From positions 1 to 64,000 of the forward strand of contig NZ_WJFC01000016.1 of the NCBI RefSeq assembly GCF_009725235.1: DNA of 64,000 bases, in the 5' to 3' direction. The DNA comes from Scytonema sp. UIC 10036 (GTDB lineage: Bacteria > Cyanobacteriota > Cyanobacteriia > Cyanobacteriales > Nostocaceae). How positions within the stretch are numbered: the stretch's first letter is position 1; every line of letters begins with the position of its first letter. Positions 33,430 to 42,465 of the stretch are shown piece after piece. Below the pieces are notes generated by a model. That model did not search any database and was not told the DNA's origin. It saw only the letters and a program-made list of their open reading frames with translations. A program made the translations under genes and the position numbers.

Positions 33430-34935
33430 TCAAACTGTTACCAACTGACGGTTGGTGCGAGAAATAGTGTTGGCTGTAGTGGATTTTGTCACTGGCTTGT
33501 GCTTCACAATGTCGAGAACAGCTTCCAGAGAAGACTCGATAGAACCTTGTAACCAAGCAGGGAATCTAGAGCAGTGTTCGCCTGCAAAGAACAGGGTATT
33601 TTGGGGTCTTTGTGCTGCCAAGTAATTGGATTCGCTATCATCCCAATGAATTGTGCATCCGCCTGCACTCCACTTATACTCACCCCAAGCAATGGATGCT
33701 TTGTCTACGATCGCACCAGTCTCATTCAGTTCTGGGTGAAGTTTGCTAACTGTGTTTTGTACGTAGTCAAAGCGTTCAATTTCGGACATTTTACCCATGC
33801 GATCAGCATCATCACCGATAGTATAGCTTGCTAACATCACGCTTCCGCGCTTTGGATTGAACTTAACTGAGGGGTAGTAGGTTTGACGCACGCCTTCACC
33901 ACTGAAAGAAGCACCGCCTTTGATACCTTCTTTTGCCCAGAAGGCTTCCTTGGTATGAAACGCCACCTTAGTACCGGGACAGTAAACGGTGTTGTGGATA
34001 GAGTCTAACTTTTGCTCGTCGAAACCGCTCAATTCCATTTTGCGGAGTACGCTGAAGGGAATGGTGCATAATACGTAGTCGCATTTGGTGGTGTGGAGTT
34101 GACCGTTTTGTTTCCAGGTGATTTGGGTATGGTCTTTTTCTACACGCAAAGCAACAACTTCAGCATTACACTGGATATTCGCTTTGATGGAAGTTGCCAA
34201 GCGTTGGATTAATTGATCCATTCCACCTTTAAGTTGTAACAAGTCGTGGCTGGTTTCAGTCATGATGTCGCCAAGGAAGATATCCAATCCTTGGGAGCAC
34301 TTGGCGCGGAAACTGGGGTTTTGAGTTAAGAAGGAGTGCAAATCTATTGTTTCACCATCTTCACTGAAATAGGGATCTAAATCCAAGCGCTCCAACTCAT
34401 CCATTAAGTGAGATTGCAAGTCGCGCTCAAAATCAGAACGAAGATTACCAGGTGCGATCGTATTAATGATGGTTTTGAGCCAAGCCGCAAAATTGCGAGT
34501 TTGTTCGCTGTAACGAGTATCAGTTAACAGACCACCTTCTGAAAGTTGCAGCACTCTTGGTGCGTCTTTCATCTTCAACACTTGACCGTTAATGTTCATT
34601 TTGGCATTGCTTTCCTCGAACACGGTCATAAACTTACACAGCTTGTCACCTAATCCCATTTCTTGAACATAATGTAATGTCAATTCGTGGTCGCTAGGAA
34701 TACGCATTGCGCCGAGTTCAGCGTAAGGTGCATCTGGCTCATTACCGAAGCGATGTGTCCACACCCGTCCGCCAATGCGAGGGCTACCTTCTAGTATCTC
34801 AACGGTGTGTCCCAAGCGTTCTAGTTCGTATGCCGCTACCAAACCTGCAATTCCTGCTCCTAAGATTGTAATGTGCTTTTTCGAGGATTGGTTGTTAATC
34901 AGTTGGAATTGTTCAAGAATCATGTTAGCGTCCAT
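33430..34935 (-). CDS. Flavin-containing amine oxidase, L-amino-acid-oxidase-like
   Basis: A 501-residue FAD enzyme. The dinucleotide-binding motif ITILGAGIAGLVAAYELERL is at 22-41, followed by the GGRVWTHRFG motif typical of the monoamine/L-amino-acid oxidase family. The C-terminal FAD contact is FFAGEHCSRFPAWLQGSIES. It oxidises an amine or amino acid to an imine with release of hydrogen peroxide; the substrate cannot be told from sequence. No signal peptide. It is monocistronic with a good terminator. Peroxide-producing amino-acid oxidases can be antimicrobial, so a competition role is possible. Confidence 0.85.
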   Translation of the reverse strand: MDANMILEQFQLINNQSSKKHITILGAGIAGLVAAYELERLGHTVEILEGSPRIGGRVWTHRFGNEPDAPYAELGAMRIPSDHELTLHYVQEMGLGDKLCKFMTVFEESNAKMNINGQVLKMKDAPRVLQLSEGGLLTDTRYSEQTRNFAAWLKTIINTIAPGNLRSDFERDLQSHLMDELERLDLDPYFSEDGETIDLHSFLTQNPSFRAKCSQGLDIFLGDIMTETSHDLLQLKGGMDQLIQRLATSIKANIQCNAEVVALRVEKDHTQITWKQNGQLHTTKCDYVLCTIPFSVLRKMELSGFDEQKLDSIHNTVYCPGTKVAFHTKEAFWAKEGIKGGASFSGEGVRQTYYPSVKFNPKRGSVMLASYTIGDDADRMGKMSEIERFDYVQNTVSKLHPELNETGAIVDKASIAWGEYKWSAGGCTIHWDDSESNYLAAQRPQNTLFFAGEHCSRFPAWLQGSIESSLEAVLDIVKHKPVTKSTTANTISRTNRQLVTV

Positions 34936-35148
34936 TGGTCTTATCCCCTTTGTGTTGTCGTTTGTCTCATGATTTAGGATTCAACTTCCACTGGACGATT
35001 ACGTAATTTTTGAAGTCAATTGTATAAAATAGATACTATTTCTTACGGATACTGACGGAAACTAACTTTTTCTGACGGGTTAGAAGGAGTGGTTGCTGTC
35101 CTGGGAGCGATCGCCAATTTGAACTCCAGGTAAGTCCTTCATTATTGT

Positions 35149-36633
35149 CTAGTCGCTTAACCAATAAAATTGCAGTTTTTTCCTTCTACGCGGTTGCTCG
35201 ATACCTTGCCATTGCCCGACCAAAACCGTCATATTCTCACAAAGAGCTTGCCATTGGGCTGGCGTTGCCCGTTCAACTTCCGTTAAACAAATCCGAGGGT
35301 TGTCTGGCAAACCTTGCAAAAAGCGCCACTTCTTAAATTGTTCGGGTACTTCCCACAGAACTAGATGAATTTCTGACCAAAAGTTGAGGGGTAAATCTTT
35401 TATTAAGTCACCAATAATACCAACTCCACCGACTTGATACTCAGATTGCAATTGTTGAGCCAATGTTTGAGCGTACTGCCACCATTCTTGCTTGAGTCGA
35501 GCATCTTGCTGCTGTTGACGTTCGATGCGTCGCAGAATCCGTACCCATTCATAACCGGGCATGAGCTTCACGGTTTCAACCAAACCCAGGCTCATCAGTA
35601 GCATAGCGATCGCATTCCTTGTCCCAATCTCACCGCCGCCAATCAAGGGTCCACTCTCAAGCTTAGTTTCCGGACACCAAGCAATAAACTGTTCGGGTTG
35701 AATGGCATGAGGTTGCTTTTCCACAATGGGAGTCAACTCAAGACTACCCCAACCCAGTTCTTCTCCTTGTTCATACCGCATCTCCCACCGTCGCGGTTGC
35801 CAAATACTACTAAAAGCTGGTAGCCCTTGTTCTTTTGACCGGAACAACTCCGGGTTGAAGGTCAGACCACTCACTCCCCGATAGCAGCCATCCGAATCCA
35901 ACGATTGCAACTGATACCCTTGCGGCGACCACCGCCAAAACTGGAATTGTTTGCTTACCGGATTCACAACCCAGTAATGCAATACGTTACCCTGTTCGTA
36001 ATACTGCTTCACTACCTGTTCGTATAGAAGTGCTTGTTCTGGCAGCACAATTTCAACGACCAAATCAGCCGCCCCTTCCATATAACAGTCATGGCAAGTG
36101 TTTTCTGCCAAGCGGCTGGTAGTACACATGAGGATATCTGGTGTGAACACATGGTTTCCCAACTGCATACCATAATTGGGACCAAAGCATTTGCCCAAAC
36201 CAGCTTGACTGATAGCAGTGGATAAACCTTGCCGTAGGTCATCGAGTACCCAACGGTGTTCTCCTTTAAATCGAGACCCAAGAGGTGGATACCATCTATC
36301 TTGGTAGTCAGGGGAAAGCGGTAAATCTTCCGCCCAAGTTAACCATTCATCTGGCAAAGTATGGGGAACTTCATAAGCCACTTTTAACGCTTCCCACCAT
36401 TTTTGCAAAGGAGCAAATGCAACGGCTGCTTCCAATCCCCAACCAATTAAAGCTTCTTTAAGCAGCCAACGACTCCCTTCTATAGTTCCACCTACCAAAA
36501 ACTTTCCTTCCACCAACTCCAATCGGAATTCAGGTTCAGAGCATTCACTCAATTCAATTGATTGTGACGCGCAGTGATATTCCAAGCCCTGTTGGGTAGG
36601 TGGAAATTTTGATTGTTTTTGTTGGTCGGACAT
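35149..36633 (-). CDS. Uma2-type endonuclease-fold protein, long form
   Basis: A 494-residue protein. Residues about 140-235 carry the Uma2/DUF820 restriction-endonuclease-like pattern: FTPDILM, DLVVEIVLPEQALLYEQVVK and YYEQGNVLHYWVVNP. Typical members have about 190 residues. Here an extra N-terminal region (1-135) and a C-terminal region (270-494) rich in Trp and Gln are added. The family is hugely expanded in cyanobacteria and its function is unclear. Single gene. Confidence 0.7.
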   Translation of the reverse strand: MSDQQKQSKFPPTQQGLEYHCASQSIELSECSEPEFRLELVEGKFLVGGTIEGSRWLLKEALIGWGLEAAVAFAPLQKWWEALKVAYEVPHTLPDEWLTWAEDLPLSPDYQDRWYPPLGSRFKGEHRWVLDDLRQGLSTAISQAGLGKCFGPNYGMQLGNHVFTPDILMCTTSRLAENTCHDCYMEGAADLVVEIVLPEQALLYEQVVKQYYEQGNVLHYWVVNPVSKQFQFWRWSPQGYQLQSLDSDGCYRGVSGLTFNPELFRSKEQGLPAFSSIWQPRRWEMRYEQGEELGWGSLELTPIVEKQPHAIQPEQFIAWCPETKLESGPLIGGGEIGTRNAIAMLLMSLGLVETVKLMPGYEWVRILRRIERQQQQDARLKQEWWQYAQTLAQQLQSEYQVGGVGIIGDLIKDLPLNFWSEIHLVLWEVPEQFKKWRFLQGLPDNPRICLTEVERATPAQWQALCENMTVLVGQWQGIEQPRRRKKLQFYWLSD

Positions 36634-36773
36634 ACGAGATTGTTGGGAATGGCAATTATTAATTATGATGTCACTTCACTGTGGAACCCGGTTAACCGTT
36701 ACCAAGCAAACAGATGTGACAAATACGCGATTCGCAATTCAGCCACTGAATCAAAGAACTGTGCGATAAAGAA

Positions 36774-36808
36774 GCGATAAGGCACGCTACGGGCTGGTGC
36801 CGTATCGC
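36774..36808. repeat. REP-like palindrome g, inverted orientation
   Basis: GCGATAAGGCACGC on the left, GTGCCGTATCGC on the right. Confidence 0.6.
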
Positions 36809-36866
36809 AGAGTACAGCCGTATCGCGCTTCAAAAGAAAACCCGATGTTGGACTCACAATCTTTAG

Positions 36867-36881
36867 TGTGCAAGTTGCACA
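36867..36881. repeat. TGTGC-N5-GCACA palindrome, copy 9
   Basis: Spacer AAGTT. It lies 20 nt beyond the end of the long minus-strand operon. Confidence 0.65.
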
Positions 36882-36901
36882 GCTATTAAAGTCAGTTGTA
36901 A

Positions 36902-37114
36902 TTAAACGGCGGATTCTTCCCTTGAAAGGCTATCCCCTACGGCTGCCTTTGCGTCTTCCAATCTTTGAATAGATTCTGGAGTAGCCGTTTCATTACGGAA
37001 CCCTTTGTAACAAGTAGTATCAGCAAAATACGGTGAATCATACGTGTAGATAACCGGATTTTCTTCAGAATTGTTTGGTAAAGGATTGTTATAGGGAATG
37101 TCTGAATAATTCAT
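36902..37114 (-). CDS. Hypothetical protein, last gene of the ATPase operon
   Basis: A 70-residue acidic protein (MNYSDIPYNNPLPNNSEENP) with no membrane segment or recognised motif. The first half is Asn/Pro/Tyr-rich and probably disordered; the end is helical. It directly abuts the stop of the zinc-ribbon gene upstream with no gap, so it is almost certainly co-transcribed. Confidence 0.6.
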   Translation of the reverse strand: MNYSDIPYNNPLPNNSEENPVIYTYDSPYFADTTCYKGFRNETATPESIQRLEDAKAAVGDSLSREESAV

Positions 37115-37450
37115 TTAAAGAACAATCCTCGCTATTTTTTCTTCTGACGGATTCCACGCCATGAAATCGTATCCTCCATCTCCGTTTTCTTGATAGTCAA
37201 ACTCCAAATTTAAGGCGTGAGACGCTTCTATAAATTCTTCTAACTCTCCATCACAATAGCTGACGTACTCATCTCCCATTGCATCAAGGATCGATTTAGC
37301 AGCATAGCTTTGTTGAAGTTCTAGCAGTACGCTTTGATGTTGCCACGTACCACAGCGAGCGCAAGTATATCCCCAGTCGTACTTGAGGATTTTTCTATGG
37401 TTGGTTTGAGATGCACAGTTTCGGCAATACAAAATTTTTGAATTTCCCAT
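37115..37450 (-). CDS. Small zinc-ribbon protein
   Basis: A 111-residue protein. CRNCASQTNHRKIL and YTCARCGTW form two CxxC knuckles of a zinc ribbon in the first 37 residues. The rest is acidic (EYVSYCDGELEEFIEASHAL, then YQENGDGGYDF). Such proteins often bind nucleic acid or act as adaptors. Member of the ATPase operon; 2-nt gap to the upstream gene. Confidence 0.65.
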   Translation of the reverse strand: MGNSKILYCRNCASQTNHRKILKYDWGYTCARCGTWQHQSVLLELQQSYAAKSILDAMGDEYVSYCDGELEEFIEASHALNLEFDYQENGDGGYDFMAWNPSEEKIARIVL

Positions 37451-37452
37451 AA

Positions 37453-37638
37453 TTAATCGTTAACCAAAAACTCGTTATCAGATTTAGAAAAGACTAAAGA
37501 CTTTTGAAATTCCACGACAAAAACTTTTGTTAGTTCGTACTGTTCATTACGGTCAGTAAACAGACAAGTGACTGTTTTTTCTTCCTTTGTGCCTGAGTTG
37601 CAATAATGGAAAGTTGCGGTTATCCGTCTAATTTTCAT
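37453..37638 (-). CDS. Small hypothetical protein
   Basis: A 61-residue, mostly beta protein (MKIRRITATFHYCNSGTKEE) with strands around EKTVTCLFTDRN and TKVFVVEFQ. It overlaps the upstream gene by 4 nt, indicating translational coupling. Not recognised. Confidence 0.55.
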   Translation of the reverse strand: MKIRRITATFHYCNSGTKEEKTVTCLFTDRNEQYELTKVFVVEFQKSLVFSKSDNEFLVND

Positions 37639-37880
37639 TCTTCGTCACCGGGCGCATATTTTAAAGGTTTTTTATTCCGAGTATCAATCTGGCCATTGCT
37701 GTCCAATTCTTTCAAAACAAACCATTGCTCAAGAACTTTCTGACACGCCTCGACAAGAGTGCTTGTATGAATTTGTTGACCTCCTCTACAAGCCAAGAAA
37801 CCAGCAACATCATGCCTTTTAAAACTGATGCCAAACTTGTTGAAAATTCGGTTAGCCACAGCTACGCTAATTCCAGTCAT
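37635..37880 (-). CDS. Small hypothetical protein
   Basis: An 81-residue protein (MTGISVAVANRIFNKFGISF) with an N-terminal part that could be a winged or simple HTH and a basic middle, ending KKPLKYAPGDEE. Coupled to the next gene by a 4-nt overlap. Not recognised. Confidence 0.55.
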   Translation of the reverse strand: MTGISVAVANRIFNKFGISFKRHDVAGFLACRGGQQIHTSTLVEACQKVLEQWFVLKELDSNGQIDTRNKKPLKYAPGDEE

Positions 37881-37928
37881 ACCATCTCCAAATCTAAATT
37901 TATAATTCCCACAAACTGTATAAAATCG

Positions 37929-38327
37929 CTATTCCTCTTCCCAATCGGGGCAAGTGTCACTGTTACATCCATAAGGATGCATGGCACAAACTAATAAATT
38001 TCCGCCATTTATCTCGCCATACCAGTACTTGCACCCTTTACAAGCTCTAGTTCTGTACTCTTGCGCCCGTTCCAGTGCCGATATAATTTTTTGATATTTT
38101 TGCTCGGATTGTTCATTTTCTAAGTTCAACGACGCATTTTTAAAGTTCAGAGACGCACCACAAACAACCATAGATAAAGAGCCAGCAATGATGCTATAAG
38201 TAAGAGTTTTTTTGAAAGGAGATTGGCTTTGCGCGAACCAGATTAAACTTCCTGCCAACACTCCTGCTGAGAAAGAAAATACGGCACTAGTAGCGACCGA
38301 TAAAATAAATCTGTTTTTAGCTTTCAT
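37929..38327 (-). CDS. Two-TM protein with C-terminal Cys cluster
   Basis: A 132-residue membrane protein. Helix 1 (FILSVATSAVFSFSAGVLAG, with SLIWF) and helix 2 (TYSIIAGSLSMVVCG) are followed by a helical linker and a Cys-rich end: CKGCKYWYG, LLVCAMHPYGC and DTCPDWE, six Cys in about 35 residues. That suggests a metal site or disulphide-bonded domain. Operon member, 13 nt from its upstream neighbour. Confidence 0.65.
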   Translation of the reverse strand: MKAKNRFILSVATSAVFSFSAGVLAGSLIWFAQSQSPFKKTLTYSIIAGSLSMVVCGASLNFKNASLNLENEQSEQKYQKIISALERAQEYRTRACKGCKYWYGEINGGNLLVCAMHPYGCNSDTCPDWEEE

Positions 38328-38340
38328 TTCAACTCCTTAA

Positions 38341-38640
38341 TTATTTCACTCTATTCCTACACTTAGTAATAGGAGTTCCGTCTTTTCTATACCCAATAAT
38401 TGAGCATTGCCTCACTCGAATTCTGAGAATGTGCTTGGTGGGTTTTCGGTTGAAGAATAGTCCATTATCGATAAAGTCCCCAGTCCCGACATAGGAGGTG
38501 TTACATATTCGCTCCAAAACTCCGTTCCAACCTGCAATAGTTCTACAGTACTGTTGTCCCCTGGTTTGGGCTTGCGTTGGTTGGATAAAAAATACCGATA
38601 TTGTTGCGATCGCTATTCCAGCACACAAAAAGTTTTTCAT
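38341..38640 (-). CDS. Small secreted Cys-containing protein
   Basis: A 99-residue exported protein. The signal peptide MKNFLCAGIAIATISVFFIQ ends with a TQAQ site; the mature 75 residues have four Cys and a basic C-terminus (ITKCRNRVK). The ATG at 38640 overlaps the upstream stop by 4 nt (ATGA) and gives the signal peptide. A much longer frame upstream is only the shadow of that gene. Confidence 0.65.
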   Translation of the reverse strand: MKNFLCAGIAIATISVFFIQPTQAQTRGQQYCRTIAGWNGVLERICNTSYVGTGDFIDNGLFFNRKPTKHILRIRVRQCSIIGYRKDGTPITKCRNRVK

Positions 38641-39179
38641 TTGCTTTGCTCCGTAGTGACTGGCTCTAACTGAACTGAAACTTGTTTGGACAGGGTTGTA
38701 ATCGCAATCAAACCAGCTATAAGAGCTAGTATCAAAGCTGAAGTTGGGATGCGAGAGGGTTTTAGTGTCCCAAGCTTGGGATGTCTTTCGCACCTCGAAT
38801 AAGCCCATTTGACCTGCCAAACCTGAACGAGGTTAAGATCAAACCACTCACTACTGCGTCTGCCTTTAAGCGTGACCCGACGCTTGTGAAATTGCTTGTG
38901 TAAAATAGTTTCAACCGCTTTCATGTCTTTAACATGAATAGTTTTGACAATTTCCATATCGCAAGGCGGCTGATTGCTGTAGAAGTCATCAACCCTCGCT
39001 TCAGGTTTGCGGGAAAGCCCAATCTTGTAGCGTCCAAGGTAAAACCCAGGAATAATGCCATGGAAACAGACAGCTTTAATTAAATAGATGTAGCCAGGAT
39101 CATGGCTGGAATTTGGGCGAGATTGTTCTTGTAAAATCTCTGTCAACAAATGAGTGAAGAAGTCCTTGTTTTTACTCAT
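38637..39179 (-). CDS. GIY-YIG nuclease-like protein with C-terminal TM helix
   Basis: A 180-residue protein. PGYIYLIKAVCFH and YKIGLSRKPEARVDDF are the GIY-YIG-type strands of the T5orf172/MUG113 group, with ETILHKQFHKRRVTLKGRRS carrying catalytic-type Arg and Glu. A hydrophobic segment (ALILALIAGLIAITTL) near 155-170 would tether it to the membrane, which is unusual for this nuclease family. It starts 15 nt after the ATPase stop, with AGAGGA as ribosome-binding site. Its location suggests nicking or cleaving DNA handled by the ATPase. Confidence 0.7.
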   Translation of the reverse strand: MSKNKDFFTHLLTEILQEQSRPNSSHDPGYIYLIKAVCFHGIIPGFYLGRYKIGLSRKPEARVDDFYSNQPPCDMEIVKTIHVKDMKAVETILHKQFHKRRVTLKGRRSSEWFDLNLVQVWQVKWAYSRCERHPKLGTLKPSRIPTSALILALIAGLIAITTLSKQVSVQLEPVTTEQSK

Positions 39180-39194
39180 GCCAGTCCTCTATGA

Positions 39195-40601
39195 TTAATT
39201 CGACTTAATTTCTGGAATCACGCCAGGGAACACACCAAAGCTGGTACTTACCCACACAGCCCTGTTACCCGATTTTTCAAGCAGTTGAATAACTTCATTC
39301 TTAGACTCTTCCGTGAGATGTTTTGCTGAAGAATAATAGCTTCTTGATTCTTCAATCGCGAATTTACCGATGTAGAAACTAGCCATACATTCTTCCAAAT
39401 CCGACTCGTCTTTTAGTCCGAATGTTTTAACTTGTCTGCCTTGAGCCATAAGGATTAAGCGCTGTCTGGCTTCTCTAGAAAGAGCAAGAGTGTCGCGAAT
39501 TATGTCAACGGCTGGCTCAACTTTTTCTTTAATGGCTCTCCATTCATCAATACAAATGTTGATTAATTCGGGTTCAATACCTGCAGCTACATCTGACAAC
39601 CGCTTCTTTCTGTCTGCCTCAAATTCAATCAATTCAGATTCTATTGATTCAAAATCTTCAGGGACGCCAACAACAACTTTATTTTGCCACTGTTGAGGCT
39701 TGCGCTTAACAGTCAGCACTTTGCAATCACCTGGTAGCTTATCAAGTACCCAATCAGCTAACGTAGTTTTACCAGAACCAGTAGCACCAATTAAGCGGAG
39801 ATGTGGTAAATCGTCGGGAGACTTTGTTTCAAGCCATCCCCAATCCCACCAATCAATACCTTCTATAGTGGGTAATTCGCTCAAAGTCACCTTAATAGAT
39901 GTCATTTGATTTATTTCCTTTTCAGCCTTCACAGCCTTACTATTTTCTTCGGCTATCTTTCTTCTTAGTTCAGCAATCATCAAGTCATATTGCGTATTCG
40001 CCAAAGTCTCTTGCTTTTGCTGTTGCTTTTCAAGACTTTCAACATTAGTTAGCCCAGCTTGAACTCTAGTTTGATTGTCCAGTGCAGCTGCAACATCCGC
40101 TTTTAGTTGGGTATTCAATTGTTGATTAAATGCAATTAACTCGCGTTGAGACTTTTGCTGATTCCAAGTGGTAAACCCAGCAGTTTTTAACTCCTCAAGC
40201 CAGTTGTAATATTTGTTCTGGAGTAAATTGTTGCGAATTGCGATCGCGAAACTAATTCCCGCCAAGCACAACGCAGTTCCAGTTAGCGCAATGTGCTGGT
40301 AAAGGTTATCGGTTGGCAGGAGACGCTTGAATTTTACGTCATCCCTGACGGGGACACTGCTACCGAATAACCCACGACTATCCCAAGCTTCTTTAAGGAC
40401 ATATCTGGGGACTCGACAATAGTGCTCGTCTAATTCCTTCTGTTCTTTGGAATTAAGACCATTAGCCGAAGGGGGACAAAACCGAATCTCAACTAAATCG
40501 TATGGTTGTTTGGAAAGTGAGGAGAGGGTACAGGCTACAGCACCGATAAACAAAGCGCTAATTGCACCCAGTTCAATTGCCGCACCCGTACCCTTGCTCA
40601 T
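39195..40601 (-). CDS. Membrane-anchored FtsK/HerA/TraD-type DNA-translocase-like ATPase
   Basis: A 468-residue protein starting at ATG 40601, overlapping the upstream gene stop by 4 nt. There are two TM helices (AIELGAISALFIGAVAC and ALTGTALCLAGISFAIAI) and a long coiled coil (about 165-260). The ATPase domain has LIGATGSGKTTLADWVL (Walker A), ELINICIDEW (Walker B) and SREARQRLILMAQGRQVKTF (sensor-like). This is the layout of coupling proteins that pump DNA across a membrane. It is the only recognisable enzyme engine of the operon. No relaxase or full type IV secretion set is in the window. Confidence 0.75.
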   Translation of the reverse strand: MSKGTGAAIELGAISALFIGAVACTLSSLSKQPYDLVEIRFCPPSANGLNSKEQKELDEHYCRVPRYVLKEAWDSRGLFGSSVPVRDDVKFKRLLPTDNLYQHIALTGTALCLAGISFAIAIRNNLLQNKYYNWLEELKTAGFTTWNQQKSQRELIAFNQQLNTQLKADVAAALDNQTRVQAGLTNVESLEKQQQKQETLANTQYDLMIAELRRKIAEENSKAVKAEKEINQMTSIKVTLSELPTIEGIDWWDWGWLETKSPDDLPHLRLIGATGSGKTTLADWVLDKLPGDCKVLTVKRKPQQWQNKVVVGVPEDFESIESELIEFEADRKKRLSDVAAGIEPELINICIDEWRAIKEKVEPAVDIIRDTLALSREARQRLILMAQGRQVKTFGLKDESDLEECMASFYIGKFAIEESRSYYSSAKHLTEESKNEVIQLLEKSGNRAVWVSTSFGVFPGVIPEIKSN

Positions 40602-41173
40602 TTTCCTCGACCTCCAAATATTGCGAACATCGAACCCACAAACAGAGCACCAGCAACAGCGATCGCCAGCCATGGGTCAGTTTCTGGATGCTGACGCTGA
40701 ACCTCGCGAATGGATTCCGAGAGCTGTACTATGGTTTGATTCGATAAGTCCTGAAGGTATTGATAGTCTTTAACAGCAAGATAAGTCGTAACGCTGGCAC
40801 TCACCAAACCTATCCCCAAGTTACTTAGCTTTTGCATATTCGTCACTTGAAACTGTCCGTCCGTGTAGTTGATATTGATACCAGTCGCTAAGAAAGCAGT
40901 AGGGACAAAGCTAATGGTGAAACATAAAGACGCCGCCGTCCACAGAGCAGAACTTCCACCAAGGACAAGACACCACTTGGCGATCGCAATTCCAGTGGAG
41001 TGAAAGGTCCAGCTGATGAAGAAGCTCAAGATTTTCTTCCTAAGAAAGAGAGTTTCTTCACGGCGTTGTTTCTCAAGTTGTAGTGCTTCAGCTAAATCCT
41101 TGGGTAAAGCTGTGTCTTCAGCGTATGCGCTCTGCTCTATGTCGTTTATCTCGAATTCTTGCTCTGGTATCAT
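40598..41173 (-). CDS. Multi-pass membrane protein, ATPase partner
   Basis: A 191-residue protein from ATG 41173. The acidic N-terminus (MIPEQEFEINDIEQSAYAED) precedes three or four TM helices (around 47-65, 75-95, 120-140 and 170-185: LAIAVAGALFVGSMFAIFGG). The 4-nt overlap with the ATPase gene points to a stoichiometric partner. No family recognised. Confidence 0.65.
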   Translation of the reverse strand: MIPEQEFEINDIEQSAYAEDTALPKDLAEALQLEKQRREETLFLRKKILSFFISWTFHSTGIAIAKWCLVLGGSSALWTAASLCFTISFVPTAFLATGININYTDGQFQVTNMQKLSNLGIGLVSASVTTYLAVKDYQYLQDLSNQTIVQLSESIREVQRQHPETDPWLAIAVAGALFVGSMFAIFGGRGK

Positions 41174-41198
41174 GGATTTACACAAATTTTTGATGTTT

Positions 41199-41230
41199 CC
41201 CCTAGTTAAGCCAGCAACGTAAACTAGGGG
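41199..41230. other. 9-bp hairpin between operon genes
   Basis: CCCCTAGTT (41199-41207) pairs with AACTAGGGG (41222-41230). It lies between genes of one run and lacks a T-run, so mRNA processing or attenuation is more likely than full termination. Confidence 0.45.
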
Positions 41231-41253
41231 AAGTTTTATGTGTTATTCACTGA

Positions 41254-41460
41254 CTATTTCTTCCTCTTGACTTTTATATAAAACTCGTGAGACTTATTTG
41301 GAACTGGTTTTACTTCAGAAATCTCTCCACCGTTTTCTTCAGCTAGTTCCCTTGCCTCAAGATAATCCCCTCTATAAACTCTAGTTACAGTTCCAGGGGT
41401 TAAAGCATCATCCTTATTTATAGCTGAAACTTGTTTCGAGCCAAAAATCCAATCAAGCAT
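41254..41460 (-). CDS. Small hypothetical protein
   Basis: A 68-residue basic protein (MLDWIFGSKQVSAINKDDAL) with GAGGAA at ribosome-binding distance. Contains YRGDYLEARELAEENGGEIS and ends KVKRKK. Not recognised; operon member. Confidence 0.55.
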   Translation of the reverse strand: MLDWIFGSKQVSAINKDDALTPGTVTRVYRGDYLEARELAEENGGEISEVKPVPNKSHEFYIKVKRKK

Positions 41461-41478
41461 TTCTAATTCCTCTATTAA

Positions 41479-42138
41479 CTAAAATCCTACAACTGCTCTC
41501 TTAAGCCTTCCAAGAATATCCCCAAATCCACCCTCGCCACTAGGTAAATAGTTTCGTTGGGGAATGAGATCGGCTCGTTCAGCATCACCATATTTCAGGT
41601 AATGTTCGGCAACCTTTTCCTGATATCTGAGATCGGCATCCAACTGCTTGAATTCGGGACGGTTGAGTTGTTCGAGCTTTTGAGTTTTTCCATCAACCGT
41701 CATGAGATTTGTATCGATCCAGGCTTGGAGCTTGAGGTAATCGACAGCCAAAGAATGACGCAAGCGCTCGATGTCCCGACTGTTAGCAAAGTCAATGGCA
41801 ATTTCCTGACGCTGGTTCTGATAGCTTTGTTGTGCTAGTACTTGGTCGGTTAAAGCTTTGCCAATGTTGATAGACGAAGATGCAGACTGAGTAACGATGT
41901 TCGCGATCGCAACGTTAAGGTCTTCAGTTCCTTTGATAGTGTTCATTGCGGCTTCGCGAACCTTGGGAGCAAGCCTGGAGATTAAGGCTCCTTCTCGTCC
42001 CATTTGTCCTAGTGTTTTCAAAGATTCATGGTCGCCTTGCATGCACTTGATAAGAAATTCGGTACTGATTCCGAAGTTCGTATTCATTGAGTTCTGCAAT
42101 CGCTTAGCTTTTTTAGCTACATGGTTTTTCAGTTTCAC
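41479..42138 (-). CDS. Helical hypothetical protein
   Basis: A 219-residue, almost fully helical protein (MKLKNHVAKKAKRLQNSMNT). A central Ser/Ala-rich stretch (NIVTQSASSSINIGKAL) is followed by coiled-coil-like helices (KLEQLNRPEFKQLDADLRYQ). The C-terminus is Gly-rich (SGEGGFGDILGRLKRAVVGF). It could be a structural or scaffold protein of the module. Its start lies inside the small gene at 42113-42265 (26-nt overlap). Confidence 0.6.
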   Translation of the reverse strand: MKLKNHVAKKAKRLQNSMNTNFGISTEFLIKCMQGDHESLKTLGQMGREGALISRLAPKVREAAMNTIKGTEDLNVAIANIVTQSASSSINIGKALTDQVLAQQSYQNQRQEIAIDFANSRDIERLRHSLAVDYLKLQAWIDTNLMTVDGKTQKLEQLNRPEFKQLDADLRYQEKVAEHYLKYGDAERADLIPQRNYLPSGEGGFGDILGRLKRAVVGF

Positions 42139-42265
42139 TTGTCTTTTGTCCTTTTTGTGATTGTTGAACTTCTCTTGCGTCGATTTCTCTCTGTATTCGC
42201 TCTAAATCCTCCGTAACTCTGTTTCTAACGTATTGAACCTCTTCGTTGTAACCTTCACTTGTCAT
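42113..42265 (-). CDS. 50-residue hypothetical protein
   Basis: MTSEGYNEEVQYVRNRVTED, then a charged helix ending ETEKPCS. Its ATG shares a base with the upstream TAA (TAATG at 42263-42267) and its end overlaps the next start, so it is locked into the coupled run. A highly charged single helix, adaptor-like. Not recognised. Confidence 0.55.
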   Translation of the reverse strand: MTSEGYNEEVQYVRNRVTEDLERIQREIDAREVQQSQKGQKTSETEKPCS

Positions 42266-42465
42266 TAATTTATCTCCCGATTAGCTAGTTCAAAAAGCAA
42301 TTCAAAGTTTGGCTGTTCGCTTTCCCAAATTTGAGGATTGGAATCCCAAACTTTTTTAAGGAGAGCTTTTTTTTCTTGAGATATCCCAATAAAATGATGT
42401 TCAGGAAACTCATTCCAATCGTAAGGATTAAGCCGTGTCCCTTTTAATTTCCAGTTAATTGTCAT
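42265..42465 (-). CDS. Small hypothetical protein
   Basis: A 66-residue protein (MTINWKLKGTRLNPYDWNEF) with Trp-rich N-terminus and acidic helical end (SEQPNFELLFELANREIN). The style is familiar from cyanobacterial plasmids, but I know no function. ATGA overlap with the upstream gene and TAATG with the downstream one. Confidence 0.6.
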   Translation of the reverse strand: MTINWKLKGTRLNPYDWNEFPEHHFIGISQEKKALLKKVWDSNPQIWESEQPNFELLFELANREIN